From positions 42,131,749 to 42,195,748 of the forward strand of contig CM070590.1 in NCBI GenBank assembly GCA_036346355.1: 64,000 nucleotides of DNA, written 5' to 3'. Of the stretch, positions 44,019 through 56,540 are shown in pieces. Position 1 is the stretch's first letter. Every line of letters starts with the position of its first letter. A model generated the notes under the pieces. That model was not told the DNA's origin, searched no databases, and saw nothing but the letters and a program-made list of their open reading frames with translations. The translations under genes and the position numbers were made by a program. The DNA comes from Rhipidocladum racemiflorum. Its lineage: Eukaryota; Streptophyta; Magnoliopsida; Poales; Poaceae.

Positions 44019-47000
44019 TCTGTTGGAAAAAGGTTAGCAAAGAACGGTGAGTACACGTATGTACTCGCAAGACTTTAGTGTATGCAAATATAAATTTAAT
44101 GCAGTGATTCAATGAAAGGTTGCTACACTAAGTCTATTGTGAAAAGCAAGAGTTGAATCAATTCATCGAAAAGTAATACATAATTTGAAAGACAAAGTTT
44201 GACTAAAACATATTTACAAGATATATATAACATTTGAGCTTCTCAACCGCCGCCATACATGATCGCAGCTTGAGATAAGATTTGACATCCATATATGCAT
44301 AAATCCACCAAGTGTTATATCCACACATCCATAGTTCCATCAAGTACCATATCAAACCACATGTAAATCCACCAAGTTTCATATCGATTCATATACTTTA
44401 GTTAGACTCAAATAGATTTTCATTTTCAAAACCAAACCAAACGTCTATACTTGAAACAAAATCGAGTTAATTGCTCATGTCCGTGAGCACAGCTAATCGA
44501 TCGATTTATTTTAAGACTCTGCAGAGTATGTACACTTTATCTCAAGAAACCGGACTTGCACCCTGTCATCCAGTGGAACACGCGATACCAAAGGTACCCG
44601 TTGTACAAGCCCGAACACATTCTTTCCCATCGTTGAGGTTTTAGCCACACCTCAAAGACCGGTGACGATATCCACCACTATGGAGATAAGGAGCCAACCG
44701 CACACACAGCGGCCACCTTCTCGTGACGGGCGGTAATCTGTAAGTCCGTGCCATGGCCCTTATCCCATAGCAAGGCGTACACCATTGTATCACCCGATGT
44801 GATATCGAAGCGATTTCCGCCGCTAAGACCAAGCGCACTCACGAAGGTGCAAACGGCGGGTCGTGGGGACACTCACACCGCGCTTGACTTGCTCATCACG
44901 GAAAAAGGTCCACACAAATGGCCTACCAACAGCACGGCTAAACCCTCACACTTCAAGTACTCAATTGCGGCTGCCCCATCCCAGCATGCGCGGTTGCACG
45001 TAATGTTAGTCGAATTATGGTTTCAAGGCTTCGGTCCTTATAGTTTTCTCCTAGTGACTCAAGCGGGTACTCCACTTAACTCGTCAACCAATCGCCACCG
45101 CTTTAACTAGCACATATTATACCTCCCGCTCGGTCTAATTACCAACTAGACACTTCACATTTTTACCAAATTACTTTCTCATGTCACATTTCTAAAACCA
45201 CTTAAAAATGTCATAGTTGAAAATGTATGGTACAAGACTGCCATTGTAATCACTTCTATTGCAATGTCTAAGCATATGCAGTTACTAGTTCGTTTATACC
45301 CAAGTGACATTTATTAAGTTGTCTAACCTCTACTAGGGTTATCAATGTGTGGAAGGGAAATTAGATTAAGGAAAACCACCAATTTGGATTATATCTACCA
45401 TTCCCACAAACTAGCGCTTTATTGAATTTAAACGATGCACATTAGTTTGAGAAATCAAAGTAAACATTGTGAAATATAGGATTCAAGATGGTCAAATGAG
45501 GTGCTTGCCTTGTTGTTGCACTTCGGTGATGTCCGGGATGATGTTCGGGTCGTTCGAGGCTTAAGCCCGACTCGCTAGCCTCTAATCGGTCAAAGCAACA
45601 AAAGCGACAAAAAGAAATACAACTTAGCAAAAGAAAGATTTAAATGCACAAATGCCAACTAAACATCAAATAATACCCACTTAAATATTTAAAGGAGAAA
45701 GAAATGAAGAAAACGAAGAAAATGTGAAACTATGACCTATTATGTCCATTTCGGCCGAACAAGTGCCAAAATGGATTAAAACGTGCAAAATGAAGTAAAA
45801 CCCAACTAAACTTAGTGAAATACCTAAAAATAGGTATAACATACCTAATGGGACTTATTGGAACTTGTTTGAAGTTGAAATGATCAACCGGGAGCTAAAA
45901 CGACGAAAACGGCGTATTCTTTACCTACGTGAATAAAAATACGTAAATTGAAGACAAATGCAATTAAATTTGCATGTGGAGCCTCAATATGGCCTCAGGT
46001 ACATAACTAGGTGCTAAAACGCTCGAAGGATCGAAAAAAAAACCTTTCGGCCCTAAAAGCGACAAATTTGCCGAAATGGCCGAAAACGATCGTTTTGCCG
46101 GAAATCCGTTAAACGGCCAATTTTGCGGATTTTTGCGCAAAACAGGTTTCCGACAACGCAACAAGCTAAAGCAAGATATTTAGGACTTAGTTGGATCGGT
46201 TGCAAAGCAATTCCTAATGAAATTGACCAAAATTGAATCAAAATGAAAAACCGCGGAGTAATTACCGACAAAACCGTTTTGAGTCCGTATTGAGTCCAAA
46301 CGCGATCGAATCCGCGTGTGGGTTCCCGATACGGGTTCGAACACTCAACACCTAACTAAAACGCTCGGTAGATAAGCAATTTGCATCGAATTCGCTAAAA
46401 GCGGCCAAAACGATCAAAACGACTGCTAACGACCAAAAGCGATCAAACCGACAAAAGGTCGCTTTTGATCAAGAATGTCGTGAAACTTCGTTCGACCCGC
46501 AGCTAGACACTTGGAGGTAATAATGACTTATCGGAGCCAATCACCGCCAAAATTGACTTAACCTACTCGGACTTTTGATCAAACGTCCGCAGAACTCCAG
46601 ATTTACCCGGCACGACAAAAGTCAGGAAAAGGGCTAAAATGGGATCTAAAGCACACGTGAAGCATGCTTTCAACCTTAGGGACCTTAAACGAGGCGAATC
46701 AAGCGAAAAGCCAAGAACGGCTTTGGGCCCTCTAATTATTAAAATAAAATGCGAAGTGCTAAAATGCAAATCTAGCATTTTTAGCCAATGCTTTTAGCCT
46801 CTAAGAAGACTAATGGTGAAGTCGATCCGTGCTCAGGAGCTCTAGGATTTTATTCAACCAATTGAGACCTAGAGCAGCAAAGTATGCCGCAAAATGGTCA
46901 AAACTAAACTCCGTATTTTTTATCGGGTTTCTACTAGCTAGAAAGCTATAGGGGCTATCCATTCGGTCATCGGACCTCTAGGATTTTTCGCAAATAGAGT

Positions 47001-47571
47001 GACCTAGAGCCGACAACTTTGTGTAGGATGCGACAAATTGAATTCGACTCTTCCGATCGCGACTACGGCTATCGAAGAGCTAATAGAATCGTCGATTCAA
47101 GCTACGGACTCCTAGTATTTTGTGAAAACACTTAACACCTAATTAAATAAAATAAAATCCGCCATCGTAATTGAATTCGATTCTTCCGATAGCGGCTCTA
47201 GCTACCGAAGTGCCCACAAAAATTACTATCCATGATTTGCTCCACTAGAACTCCTACAAATCGAAAAACTAGCATTAGGTTGCTAGATTTCTAATTTGGT
47301 CAAATGCTAGGTCGATAGTAGAGTTAAATGGACCTAACGATGACCTGAGTCTTGTTTCTGAAGCACAATTGCCATGCGATGTTCCTAACACATGGTACCT
47401 AGACTTGACCTAGGCTAGGGTTTAGAAGAACTTGATGAAATGCGATGCTACGATGGGGATAGTCGTAGCAATGGCTAGAGGGAAGTCCCAGGAGTTTAGA
47501 AATCAACCTAGAATTCAAAAACCCCATGCAAGCTCAAGGAAACATCCATGGGAGATGTTGGAATACTCACT
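44019..47571 (-). other. Candidate spliced leader in the Gy4 LTR
   Basis: Downstream of the TATA box at 47768, minus-strand exon 1 ends at 47571 with donor CTCAA|GTGAGTATT. A long pyrimidine tract ends in GATTAG at 45582, then a short exon 2 ending at 45509 with GC donor CAAG|GCAAG. Intron 2 runs 45508-44020 and ends with branch-like CTAAC and CTTTTTCCAACAG, a textbook 3' splice site. Phase-1 joining gives acidic sequence after the junction (EEGTGDDVW), but the upstream frame has a stop. Predicted only. Confidence 0.5.
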
Positions 47572-47767
47572 TGAGAGGGTTCGGAAGGTGGGGAACACGA
47601 TGGAGAGGATGTCGAATTCCCGCCTCCGATCAAGATTTCGGCTTGGCCGATTCGCCTCCAATCCAGCGGGTTTGGGTGTCCTAGGGCTTGGGCTCCCACT
47701 CTTCTTGCTCTCACGGTTGGGGAGAGGCAAATGGCTGGTTTGGGAAGATGGCTTGGAGACTTGCACC

Positions 47768-47775
47768 CTTTTATA
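47768..47775 (-). promoter_or_regulatory. Gy4 LTR TATA box
   Basis: TATAAAAG on the minus strand, about 200 nt upstream of the GTGAGT donor. The homologous site in the truncated 5' LTR (about 51370-51385) is altered. Confidence 0.6.
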
Positions 47776-48116
47776 CACTATGCACTTATGGAGGGCAATT
47801 TGGTCCAATGCCAAAACTTGAAGATTCAAACATCTAAAGCTGATTTTGAATACTTCTAAGATATTTTGGATAGTTTTTGAGGACTTTTAGACATTTAATT
47901 TCCTAAATTTCCAATTTGTCCAAAAGGACAATTACGAACCGCAATTGAACTCGATTTGATTTTGAGTGAGTTTAATTAAGTTAAAGGGTTCTTTTGGATC
48001 GATCGAGTCTACTAGGCTCAAAATACTGAGGAAATACACAAACTTGATGTATTTTTGAACAACGTTTGTGTACAATGGTACAGTGCTTCGAGTATAAAAA
48101 TACTCGGGATATTACA

Positions 48117-48155
48117 GTCTACCCCCCTTACAAAAATCTCGTCCTCGAGATTGCT
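48117..48155 (-). other. Gy4 polypurine tract and pre-PPT palindrome
   Basis: Minus-strand taaggggggtagac abuts the LTR at 48116. Immediately before it (48132-48155) lies AATCTCG, four bases, CGAGATT, as in Gy3. Confidence 0.85.
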
Positions 48156-51100
48156 AATCCTCTCGAAGGAAGTCGGGGTACTCTGACTGAATGTGATCTT
48201 CACGTTCCCACGTGGCTTCATCTTCTGAATGGTTGCTCCACTGGACCTTGAGCATCTTGATTACCTAACTGCGAGTATGGCTCTGTTTGTCTCGAGAATA
48301 CAGGTGGATACTCGATCACGAAGGTCGGGTTGCAAATCAAGATTGTCCAAGTTGAGTAACCGATGGAATCCGAAGACTCTTCTTCACTGGGACCGCGTGG
48401 AACACATCGTGAGCGTCAGATAGATGGGGTGGTAGCTCAGTAGATAAGCTCGACACCAACCTTCACCAGAATCGGAACGGACCGATGTATCAGCGGGGCT
48501 AGCTTCAGCGGACTTGGAATCTTCGAAAGTGCCACGCAGTGGTGAGACTTTGAGGTAGACAAAGGCACCCACCTCAAAACTCAACTCGCGACAGCGTCAG
48601 GCGTAGCTCTTCCGCGGATGCAGCTTCCTTGTAGGTCCGAATCAGGCTGACTTGCCTTTCAGCTTCCTCAATTATGGCTGGCCGAGACTTGTCTTTCACC
48701 AACCTCGGACCAATAGAGTGGCGTCTGACTTTACGCCATAAAGAGCCTCGAAGCGACATCGAGTGACTTGGTGATTTGTTGTTGTAGGAGAACTCAGCAA
48801 AAGGCAAGCATTTCTCCCACGACTTGTTGTAGCACTGACACAAGCCCTTAGCATGTCTTCTAGGATCTGATTTGCCCTTTCCGTCATGTCATTTGGTTTG
48901 GGGATGGTAAGCGATCTTGAATGATAGCTTAGTGCCAAGAATAGACTGCAAACTCTCCCAAAATCTGGAAGTGAGCTGAACCACGGTCGAGAGACTATCA
49001 CCTTGGAACTCCATGGAGCCGAACAATATTCTGCAAATAGAGCTCTGCTAGCTTGGCTCGAGAATAGGTGGTATGCATGGATGAAGTGTGATACCTTAGG
49101 TCAGACATTTGGTCAATGATCACCCAAATAGAATGCGTGGACCAGGTGGGCGACCTCGATAGACCATTAATGAAGTCCATCCCAATCTCTTCCCACTTCC
49201 ACTCCGGAATCTCCAATGGCTGAAGCAATCCGGTGGCCTTTGATGTTCAGCTTTGACTTCGCTTGCACACGTCGTGGCGAGCTACATGAGAAGCAATGTC
49301 CTTCTTCATACCTGGCCACGAAGCGGCTTGCGGATGTCACAGTACATCTTTGTACTACCAGGATGGATGGAAAGAGGAGAATCATGGGCTTCATCGAATT
49401 TTCCCTTTGATTTCTTCATTAAGCGGGGACATAACTGACGCCATGCATACATAACCAGCCCCTTGGCACTCTCACGAGAACTCAGGAGGTGCACACTCTT
49501 CGACTTAGGCTCCTCGATCTCTATCACAGCATTGTCTTGGGTTGAGCTTCACGAATATGAGAATCAAGGGTAGGTTATGCGGCCAAAGCGACAACATAGC
49601 CATGAGACAACCACCACCCAGTTGAGCTTACGAAACTCCTCGACTAGCTCAAGGCTGGCACATGACACCCAAGGCATTCCTGTGTGCGGCTTGCATTGAG
49701 GGCATCTGCAGCCACATTTGCCTTGCCAGGGTGGTAGTGAATCCCAGATCATAATCTTTGATCGGCTCTAGCCATCTGACTTTGTCTCAAATTCAGATCT
49801 GTCTGCAGGAAAAGACGTGCTTTGTGGTCAGTATAGATCTCACATCTGTTCTCTATTAGATAATGTCGCCACAGCTTGAGAGCATGAACAACAATGCAAG
49901 CTCCAAATCATGTGTCGGATAATTGGCTTCATGAGGCTTCAATCGAGAAGCATATGCAACCACTTTGCCCTCTGCATCAACACACATCAAGCCCAAAGGC
50001 GGGATGCATCACAATAGACATCAAAGCTCTTGTGAATGTCGGGAAGGACGGAGGCGGTGCGATGGTGAGTCTCTTTTTCAGCTCTGAAAGCTGGACTCAC
50101 AATGTCGAAAGCGACCACTCAAACTTCTTCTCCTTCTTGAGTAAGCGCTGTCATGGGCTTAGCAGTCTTGGAGAAATTCTCGATGAGCCGGCGATAGTAT
50201 CCGCAAGACCGAAAAGCTGCGAATCTGGAGGACATTGGTGGCTGCTCTGGCTAGCACATCTGTACCTTGCGTGGATCAACGCTACCCGCCTCGACAAGAC
50301 ATGTCCCAAGAACTCCACCTTCTCAAGCGAGAACTTCGCACTTTCGAACTTGGCGTCTGGTGATGCTCATGAAGCTTGCCAAGCACCCTATGCAAGTGAA
50401 GTGCGTGCTCCTCTTCATCCTTAGAGTATATGAGAATGTCATCAATGAACACAACCACAAATCTATCAAGGAATTCCATGAAGACCTTGTTCATCGAATT
50501 CATGAAGGTGGCTGGTGCATTGGTGAGGCCAAATGAAACAAGCGTATACTCGTGCAGGCAGTAACGCAGTAGTGAATGCGGTCTTCACAATATCCTCGGG
50601 GCGGATCTTGGGAAAATAGCGGGATCTCAAGTCTACTTTGGAGAAGATTCGAGCTCACGCCCGGGTCAAACAAATCATCGATCCTAGGAGAGGATACTTG
50701 TTCTTGGCCGTGACCTCATTCAAAGACCGGTGAGTCGGCCTTTGTATGCGAAGAGTGCCGTCTTTCTTCTTCACAAAAAACCTTTGGGCTGCCCCAGGAG
50801 AAAACTGGGAGCGAATGAACCCTTCTCCAAGCTGCTCCTTGAGCTTCTTCAACTCAATCAGCTCATCGAAGGCATCCCTGTGACGGACGGCTTAGAAAGC
50901 AGTGAAGTGCCGGGCAAGAGATCAATAATGAACTCTAAATCACGATTTGGAGGCCCGAGCGGCAACTCATTAGGAAGACATCGAGGATACTCACGGACTA
51001 TGGGCACCGAGCTATCTACACGGCACAAAGAGCACTAAGCAAAGGCTGCCTTTCTTTGGGGCCAGAGAAAGGTGCAAGAATGCCATCAGAGTTGACTAAT

Positions 51101-51299
51101 GAGATAGACCTTCTAGCACAATCAATCTGTCCCTGGTGCTTGGACAACCAGTCCATGCCCAAAATCACATCAAGACCCGACGTCTCAATGTTGATGAGAT
51201 CACCCAAGAAACCTACCTCATTGATCTCAATTCTAACCCCTGGACTCACAAGCTCGGCCTTCTTCTTCTTCCTCTCTTTCTCCTTCTCCTTCTTTCCTT
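48156..51299 (-). pseudogene. Gy4 pol remnant: protease tail, RT, RNase H, integrase
   Basis: Minus-strand fragments in order. Protease tail 51249-51016 (INEVGFLGDLINIETSGLDVILGMDWLSKHQ; the catalytic DSG part is lost). RT 50852-50655 (VKKKDG, LNEVTAKNKYPLL) and 50503-50282 with intact FIDDILIYSK. RNase H near 49780-49690 (HPGKANVAADAL in a shifted frame). Integrase 49228-48998 (EWKWEEIGMDFINGLS), 49001-48696 (TERANQILEDMLRAC) and 48843-48574 (FAEFSYNN). GPY-type part 48584-48384 (SFEVGAFVYLKVSPLRG). Many frameshifts and stops. A Lys/Glu-rich stretch at 51299-51250 precedes the protease tail. Confidence 0.85.
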
Positions 51300-51732
51300 A
51301 GCACGTGAGGGAGGTGAGCAAAGGGAGTGGCTGTCGGTTTTGGGGGCAAGGAGGCAATAAAAGGGTATAAAGACACTATGCACTTACAAGGGGCATTATG
51401 GTCAAGTGACAAATCTTGAAGAATTAAACTTCCAAAGTTGATTTTTATTGATTCTAAGATATTTAGGAAGGTTTTTAGGTCAATTTAACACCTTTCCAAC
51501 TCAATTTGCAATTACTCATGAGAGTGCAATTAATTTAGTCGGGTAGTCTAATGACCGCGATCAAATGGGAAATTGATTTTGAGCGAAGTTAAATAAGTTG
51601 TAGGGCTCTTTTTGATGCCAATCAAGTATACTCATCTCAAAATACAGAAATACATAAGAGCAGTGTATTATTAAACAGTGCTTGAGTACAAATGTACAGT
51701 GATTCGAGTATAGAAATACCCAGGATATTACA
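51300..51732 (-). repeat. Gy4 5' LTR remnant
   Basis: Aligns to 47690-48116 of the 3' LTR but is visibly diverged. It keeps the LTR start (plus-strand end gatattaca) and is fused at about 51300 to mid-pol sequence, removing the rest of the LTR, PBS, gag and part of the protease. Confidence 0.8.
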
Positions 51733-53880
51733 CCAGAGGGGCCCACATGTCAGAGACACGAGCCGTGGACCGGGTCCACGGTGGACCGAGCCAAACCGTG
51801 CGCCGGGTCCATGGACCCGAGGTGACGTGGCGGCCGCTGATTAGTCCACGTGTCATGCTAACGCAATAAATCAATTTCCGAAAAAGAAAATGATTTATTA
51901 ATTCGAATTATTGATTTCAAAAATGGATTCAAACTTCAAACGCTTATAACTTTTGCGTTTCAACTCCGATTTGAGTGATTAAAATTTCTAAATTTTCATA
52001 AAATTGAGACCTACTCAAACATGAATTTTAATTAATTTTTTATTATGAATTTATCTCTATTTTTATTTAATTAATAGTTTCTTTAAACTTTAAACGATTA
52101 TAACTTTTGCAATTTAACTCCGATTTAGACGATTCCAGTTTCTAAAAATTTATAAAAGTGTGCTCTCTCTGTTTACGAACTTTATTTGGATGTTTGGATA
52201 CTTTTTGCCAACTGATTATTTATTTATTGCTATTTGCACGCGTTACGAATAGACGTTGAAGTGCCCAAAGGCTTCGAAGGTGAAGTGTTGACCCAGGAGC
52301 CAACTCAGGACCAAGAGCACGTACTTTTTCAAGGCAAGTTATGCTTTGACCATATTGATCCCACTTTTGAAATTAATTTAATTTAAATTATTGCATGCTA
52401 ATTTAATTATAAATTGTCTAAAGATATTTTTGGGAATCAGATAAATGCCAAATTGCAGTTTGACACCTTGACTATTTAGTTATGTGCCATGAACCCTTGT
52501 CACCCTAGTTGTGGTGTATATAGTTGGACATTATTAAATTGCCAACATTGGGTATCTAGATCGTGGTAGTATATTGCTTAGACCTGCTACGTGCACATGA
52601 CATGATTTTAGACAAGCAAATGTCAATATTGACTTAATGATATATTGAACTTGTTTTGGAGAAGTATCATGTGTTGTGATTGTGGATGGCACATGGTGCA
52701 TGGTAATCAACTGGGTTTGATAAATAGATTTGGACCGGGGCAAGTGGCAAGAATGTTATGGTGGGGCAGTGTGGCACCAGGGACGTTGATTTGGTTCTTC
52801 GGGTAGTCTTGCCCTGGTCACCCTAAGGACTTAACCTTGCAAGCCTTTGACCTGAGTCAAACGTGCAACCACATGACCGGAATGGGACGGTCCTAGTTGA
52901 GTAAGTTACTAATAATTTGCATGTGAAACCTCGGGTGTCAACTACACCTTTTGTGTAGCTTGAATGGGGAGCGTACTAAGGCTACGGCATGATACCCGTC
53001 CAACGGTGTGTCGGTCCCATACTTCGCCTCTATCAAGGGAAGGGATGGTGTATGGTAAAAACCAGAAACGTTCACTTGTGTAGTCAGTAGTAGCTGAAAG
53101 GCTTTGTTACAATCACTCGCCTTTGTGGTGTTTGGCTGTATCTTGTGGGTAAAGTGTATAACCTCTGCAGAGTGTAAAATCTATTCGAATAGCCGTGTCC
53201 GCGGCATTGGACATCGCTCGGGGATTACAGTCAAGGGTTAGACTTTCATGAAAAAAACTTGGATTTAGATAGTTAGCTTGGGTTTAATGATGACGTTGAT
53301 GGAAATGTGGATTAGGAAAGGGAAAGTGTTTATTTAACTCCTGGAAAAGTTATTAATAAAATATTGTTTCTAACGCTTTTGAATCTACTTATGTTACTTG
53401 TTAGATTGCTGTTTACTGCAAATGAACCATGAAACATTCCTTGTATTAAGCCATGCATATAGAATATTAGTTTGCATTCTGTGCATGACTTGCTGAGTAC
53501 CAAGTACTCACCCTTGCCACCAAACAACATCAGTTGAAGAAGAGGCGACGCCAGCCTTGGAGGAGGAGTATCAGGAGGGGCCGTCTAACTAGGGAGCGAG
53601 CCCAGTCAGTTGCCTGTGGTATACTGGATGGCACCACGAAGTTATCTTATTTTTTCTCCACTGCTGTTATCTCTTTTAATAAGTTTTCACCCTGCAAGGC
53701 GTATATTTGTAACTTGACCTTAAGGTCGAGCAACCAGTTTGGTTAACTAATTAAAGTATTTTATTATCTCATTGAGTATGATTGTGATATTTACCAATGT
53801 TGAGACTGTGTGCACTAGTGTGATCCTGGACTAGTGCTGAATACATAGAGGATCCGGATTTGCAAATTCGGGTCTCGAAA
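51733..53880 (+). repeat. Gy3 3' LTR, third piece
   Basis: Resumes the Gy3 LTR (cagaggggcccacatgtcag) and runs to its 3' end, which reads gggtctcgaaa where other copies read gggtcccgaca. It contains exon 2, intron 2 and exon 3 of the candidate leader. No other gene is seen. Confidence 0.88.
52253..53592 (+). other. Candidate exon 2, GC-AG intron and exon 3 in the Gy3 3' LTR
   Basis: Exon 2 52253-52333 (81 nt, DVEVPKGFEGEVLTQEPTQD). Intron 52334-53533 (1200 bp) with donor CAAG|GCAAGT and acceptor CATCAG. Exon 3 joins in phase (VEEEATPALEEEYQEGPSN) to TAG at 53590-53592. The frame is open across the join, as in Gy2. Upstream exon 1 is at 43030-43101, separated by Gy4. Confidence 0.55.
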
Positions 53881-54092
53881 CGTTAGTACTCACAAATATT
53901 AAAGCAAAAGTACCAAAGTCGTAATTGAAATATCTTACCCATCGGTGGCACCAGATGGTTCCCATGGTCGGACTGTTAACGTCGTTATAGCCTGCATGTT
54001 GAAGAGACTGCAAGTCGATGTCGGGCCGACCGATCTGGAACCTCTCTTATGCCCACAGCTATACCAGTAGTGGACATCCTCCAAAGGTCAAC
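53881..54092. other. Unassigned 212-bp segment between Gy3 and Gy5
   Basis: Does not match the Gy1 RT that should flank Gy3, nor any element piece in the window. A minus-strand frame crosses it without recognisable motifs. It may be older host or element sequence, or a rearranged flank. Confidence 0.6.
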
Positions 54093-56540
54093 TGTCAGGG
54101 CCCGAATATGCAAATCCAGACCCTCTGTGTATTCAGCACTAGTCCAGGATCATGCTAGTGCACACAGTCTCAACATAGATGAATATCACAATCACACAGA
54201 GTGGAATAATAAAAATAGCTCAATTACAGAATATAAACTATTGAACGACCTTAAGGTCAACCTTACACTTGTGAAGCCTTGACGGCTTCAACTCCAAATA
54301 AGCAGTACCGGAACAAAGAATGTCGATGAATCCCATCAATATACCACAGGCAACTGACAGGGTTCGACTCCTAGACAATCGACTTCTCACGGAACTTCTT
54401 CTTCTTTAACGAAGTAGTCTTCTTCTGAACTGGTGATTGTTGGTTGCAAGGGGTGAGTACATAAAGCACTCAGCAAGTCATGCATAGAATGCAAGTCTAA
54501 TAACTATATGCATGGCTTATTCCAAGTGATAGGCTAAATGGTTATTTTGCGGAAAATCAACATTCACAAATAAATACAATAGATTGTAAAGCAGTAAAAC
54601 AAGTAATAATAGTAATAGATTTCACAGTTATTTCACAAGTGAATCATTCCACATCCTTAACCAGTTATCACTTTAAACTGGCAAATTGCCTCTAACCCAT
54701 GTTCACTTTTACGAAAAGCTAACCCTTGACTGTAACCCCCGAGCATTGTCCAGTACCGTGGACTCGGCTATTCGAATAGATTTTACACTCTACAGAGGTT
54801 ATACACTTTACCCACAAGATACGATCAACTCATCACGTCAGCCGTGTATCGCCATACAAGAGTATGCGAATGAGTGATCATAACAAAGCCTTTCGGAAAC
54901 TTCTAACTATACAAGTGAACCTCTCCGGTTGCCATACACCATCCCTTCCATCAGTAGAGGCGGAGTATGAGACCGACACACCGTTGGATGGGTACCATGC
55001 CGCAGCACCTGGTATGCTACCCCTTCAACTACACAAAAGGTATAGTTGACACCCCGAGGTACCACATGCAAGTTATCAGCCACCTACTAAACTAGGTCCG
55101 TCCCATTCCAGACATGTGGTTGTACGTTTGGCCCAGTTCAAAGGCTTGCAAGGTTAAGTCCTTAGGGTGACCAGGGCAAGACAACCCAAAGAACCAAAAT
55201 GACTTTCCCGGTGCCAACCATGGCCCACCAGCTCATTCTTGCCACTTGCCCCAGTCCAAAACATTTTATCACCCCAGTTGATTATTGCGCAACACAATGC
55301 CAACAACAACTCAACATTCTTGAAGAAGCACGAAGCCCACCGCATATCAACATCATCGTGTCGACAACACGTCACACCATTTCAAAATACATTGCATATC
55401 TCTTTAGTCAATATTGAACCTTGTACTTCCAAAACGATGTCACCGATACGTTGCAAGTCTAAGTAAACTAATACGTTCTATCTAGCCCATGTCGTCAAAG
55501 TATTTAAAGACAACTATTAATCAAGAAACCTAGGGTGACAAATGATTCAAGGCATACAATTATTATAGACAAGATGGCAATAACAAGTAGGTTGATTACC
55601 TAATCCCAAATTAGTGAAAATTAGTTTACTTAAACTAGCATGCAATAATTTGAAACAACATAAGTTTCGAAAATGGGATCAACATGGTCAAAGCACAACT
55701 TGCCTGGCCCTTGCAACTTTTACTGTTCTTTACTCTTTATCCTTGATCCTCGATCATCAATCTCCACTTTCTTGATCTTCGGCTCCTTCGAGCGACTTCT
55801 GGACGACGCGTCTAACGATTAAAGAAACACAAATACAAACCAATTCAAAAGACAAATCGAATAAACTCCAAATAATGAACGAATAGCATTGGGCACAACG
55901 GCTTAGATGAAATCGGGAACTCGAGCAGATTAGATCGAAGAGTAGACAAAAGAGAATGAACTTTCGAAAAACACCGAAAAGGAAAAGACTAATAACTGAG
56001 ATAGAAAGAATAATATTCCAAGGAATATTTCTTCTGAAGTTATTATCTTGATTGGACGGTCAATGACATATAGACTCTCTCTATAGACCGGGTCCATAAG
56101 GATACGTTATTTCATAATGAACTAAGCTGATTCTAGAGGTTGACTTTTGTTGACCGAATGGAAACACAGTCACACCAAAAGAGAGAGACTGATAGATTAG
56201 ATATTCATGGATAAGACAAGGACGAGTGGGATCAGCACTCATTGCAAATTGATATGGGGCTAGATCACAACAAGGCGATAGAAAAGGTAAGGATATCACA
56301 TTAGAGCTTTCACTTATGAGCGTGCATGCGATGACGACGAAGCGAGAGCAAAGCGTTAACGGCAAACGTTAACGGCGGAGCGTTAACGGCAAAACGTTAA
56401 CGACGGAACGTTAATGGTGAAATGTTAATGACGAAATGTTAACAGCAGAGCGTTAATGACGGAGCATTAACAGTGAAACGTTAACGGAAAAATGTTAATG
56501 GAGGAACATTAACGGGGAAACATTAACGGTGGAACGTTAA
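54093..56540 (-). repeat. Gy5 3' LTR, outer piece
   Basis: Reverse-strand LTR related to soloA, with the same start block (cccgaatatgcaaatccagacc) and the same order of conserved blocks. It ends in the minisatellite where soloB is inserted. No gene is seen in it. Confidence 0.85.
56354..56540. repeat. 14-bp minisatellite in the Gy5 LTR
   Basis: A 13-bp unit, then twelve units of exactly 14 bp (56367-56534) with consensus near CGTTAACGGCGGAA, then a partial unit. Further related units follow soloB at 59971-59992. Units differ mostly by transitions (CGTTAA, TGTTAA, CATTAA). Confidence 0.9.

Larger units (their letters stand above)
43578..48116 (-). repeat. Gy4 3' LTR (4539 bp)
   Basis: In its own orientation it begins TGTAATATCC next to the polypurine tract and ends CCTCACA. 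It has a TATA box (TATAAAAG, minus strand, 47775-47768), a GC-rich segment, a candidate two-intron leader (below), and AT-rich tracts elsewhere. Short ORFs inside it have no recognisable product. Confidence 0.82.
43578..51732 (-). mobile_element. Gy4: Ty3/gypsy chromovirus, reverse strand, internally deleted
   Basis: Minus-strand element. Its 3' LTR is 43578-48116, its polypurine tract is at 48117-48130, degraded pol runs 48131-51299, and only the first 430 or so bases of the 5' LTR remain at 51300-51732. PBS, gag and the protease N terminus are missing. Flanks acgga (43573-43577) and ccaga (51733-51737) match at three of five bases, so the target duplication has decayed. The Gy3 LTR resumes at 51733. 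Confidence 0.87.
11153..53880 (+). mobile_element. Gy3: Ty3/gypsy chromovirus carrying soloA, Co1, Co2 and Gy4
   Basis: Once the nested inserts are removed the order is 5' LTR, gag, protease, RT, RNase H, integrase, chromodomain, polypurine tract, 3' LTR, which is the chromovirus order. Left LTR pieces are 11153-11804 and 15619-18184. Right LTR pieces are 32678-33629, 43030-43577 and 51733-53880. The LTR ends have decayed (TG to TT at the left; the right end reads cgaaa rather than cgaca), and no matching target duplication is seen at 11148-11152 and 53881-53885. The PBS and orf0 are deleted at about 18185. Confidence 0.88.

Noticed and set aside
47432..47829. 104-129-aa ORFs in the Gy4 LTR
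   Set aside because: They overlap the TATA box and GC-rich exon 1 region, occur on both strands and resemble no family.
53831..54013. Minus-strand 60-aa ORF across the Gy3 end
   Set aside because: It spans the Gy3 LTR end and the unassigned flank, so it cannot be an old gene, and it has no motif.
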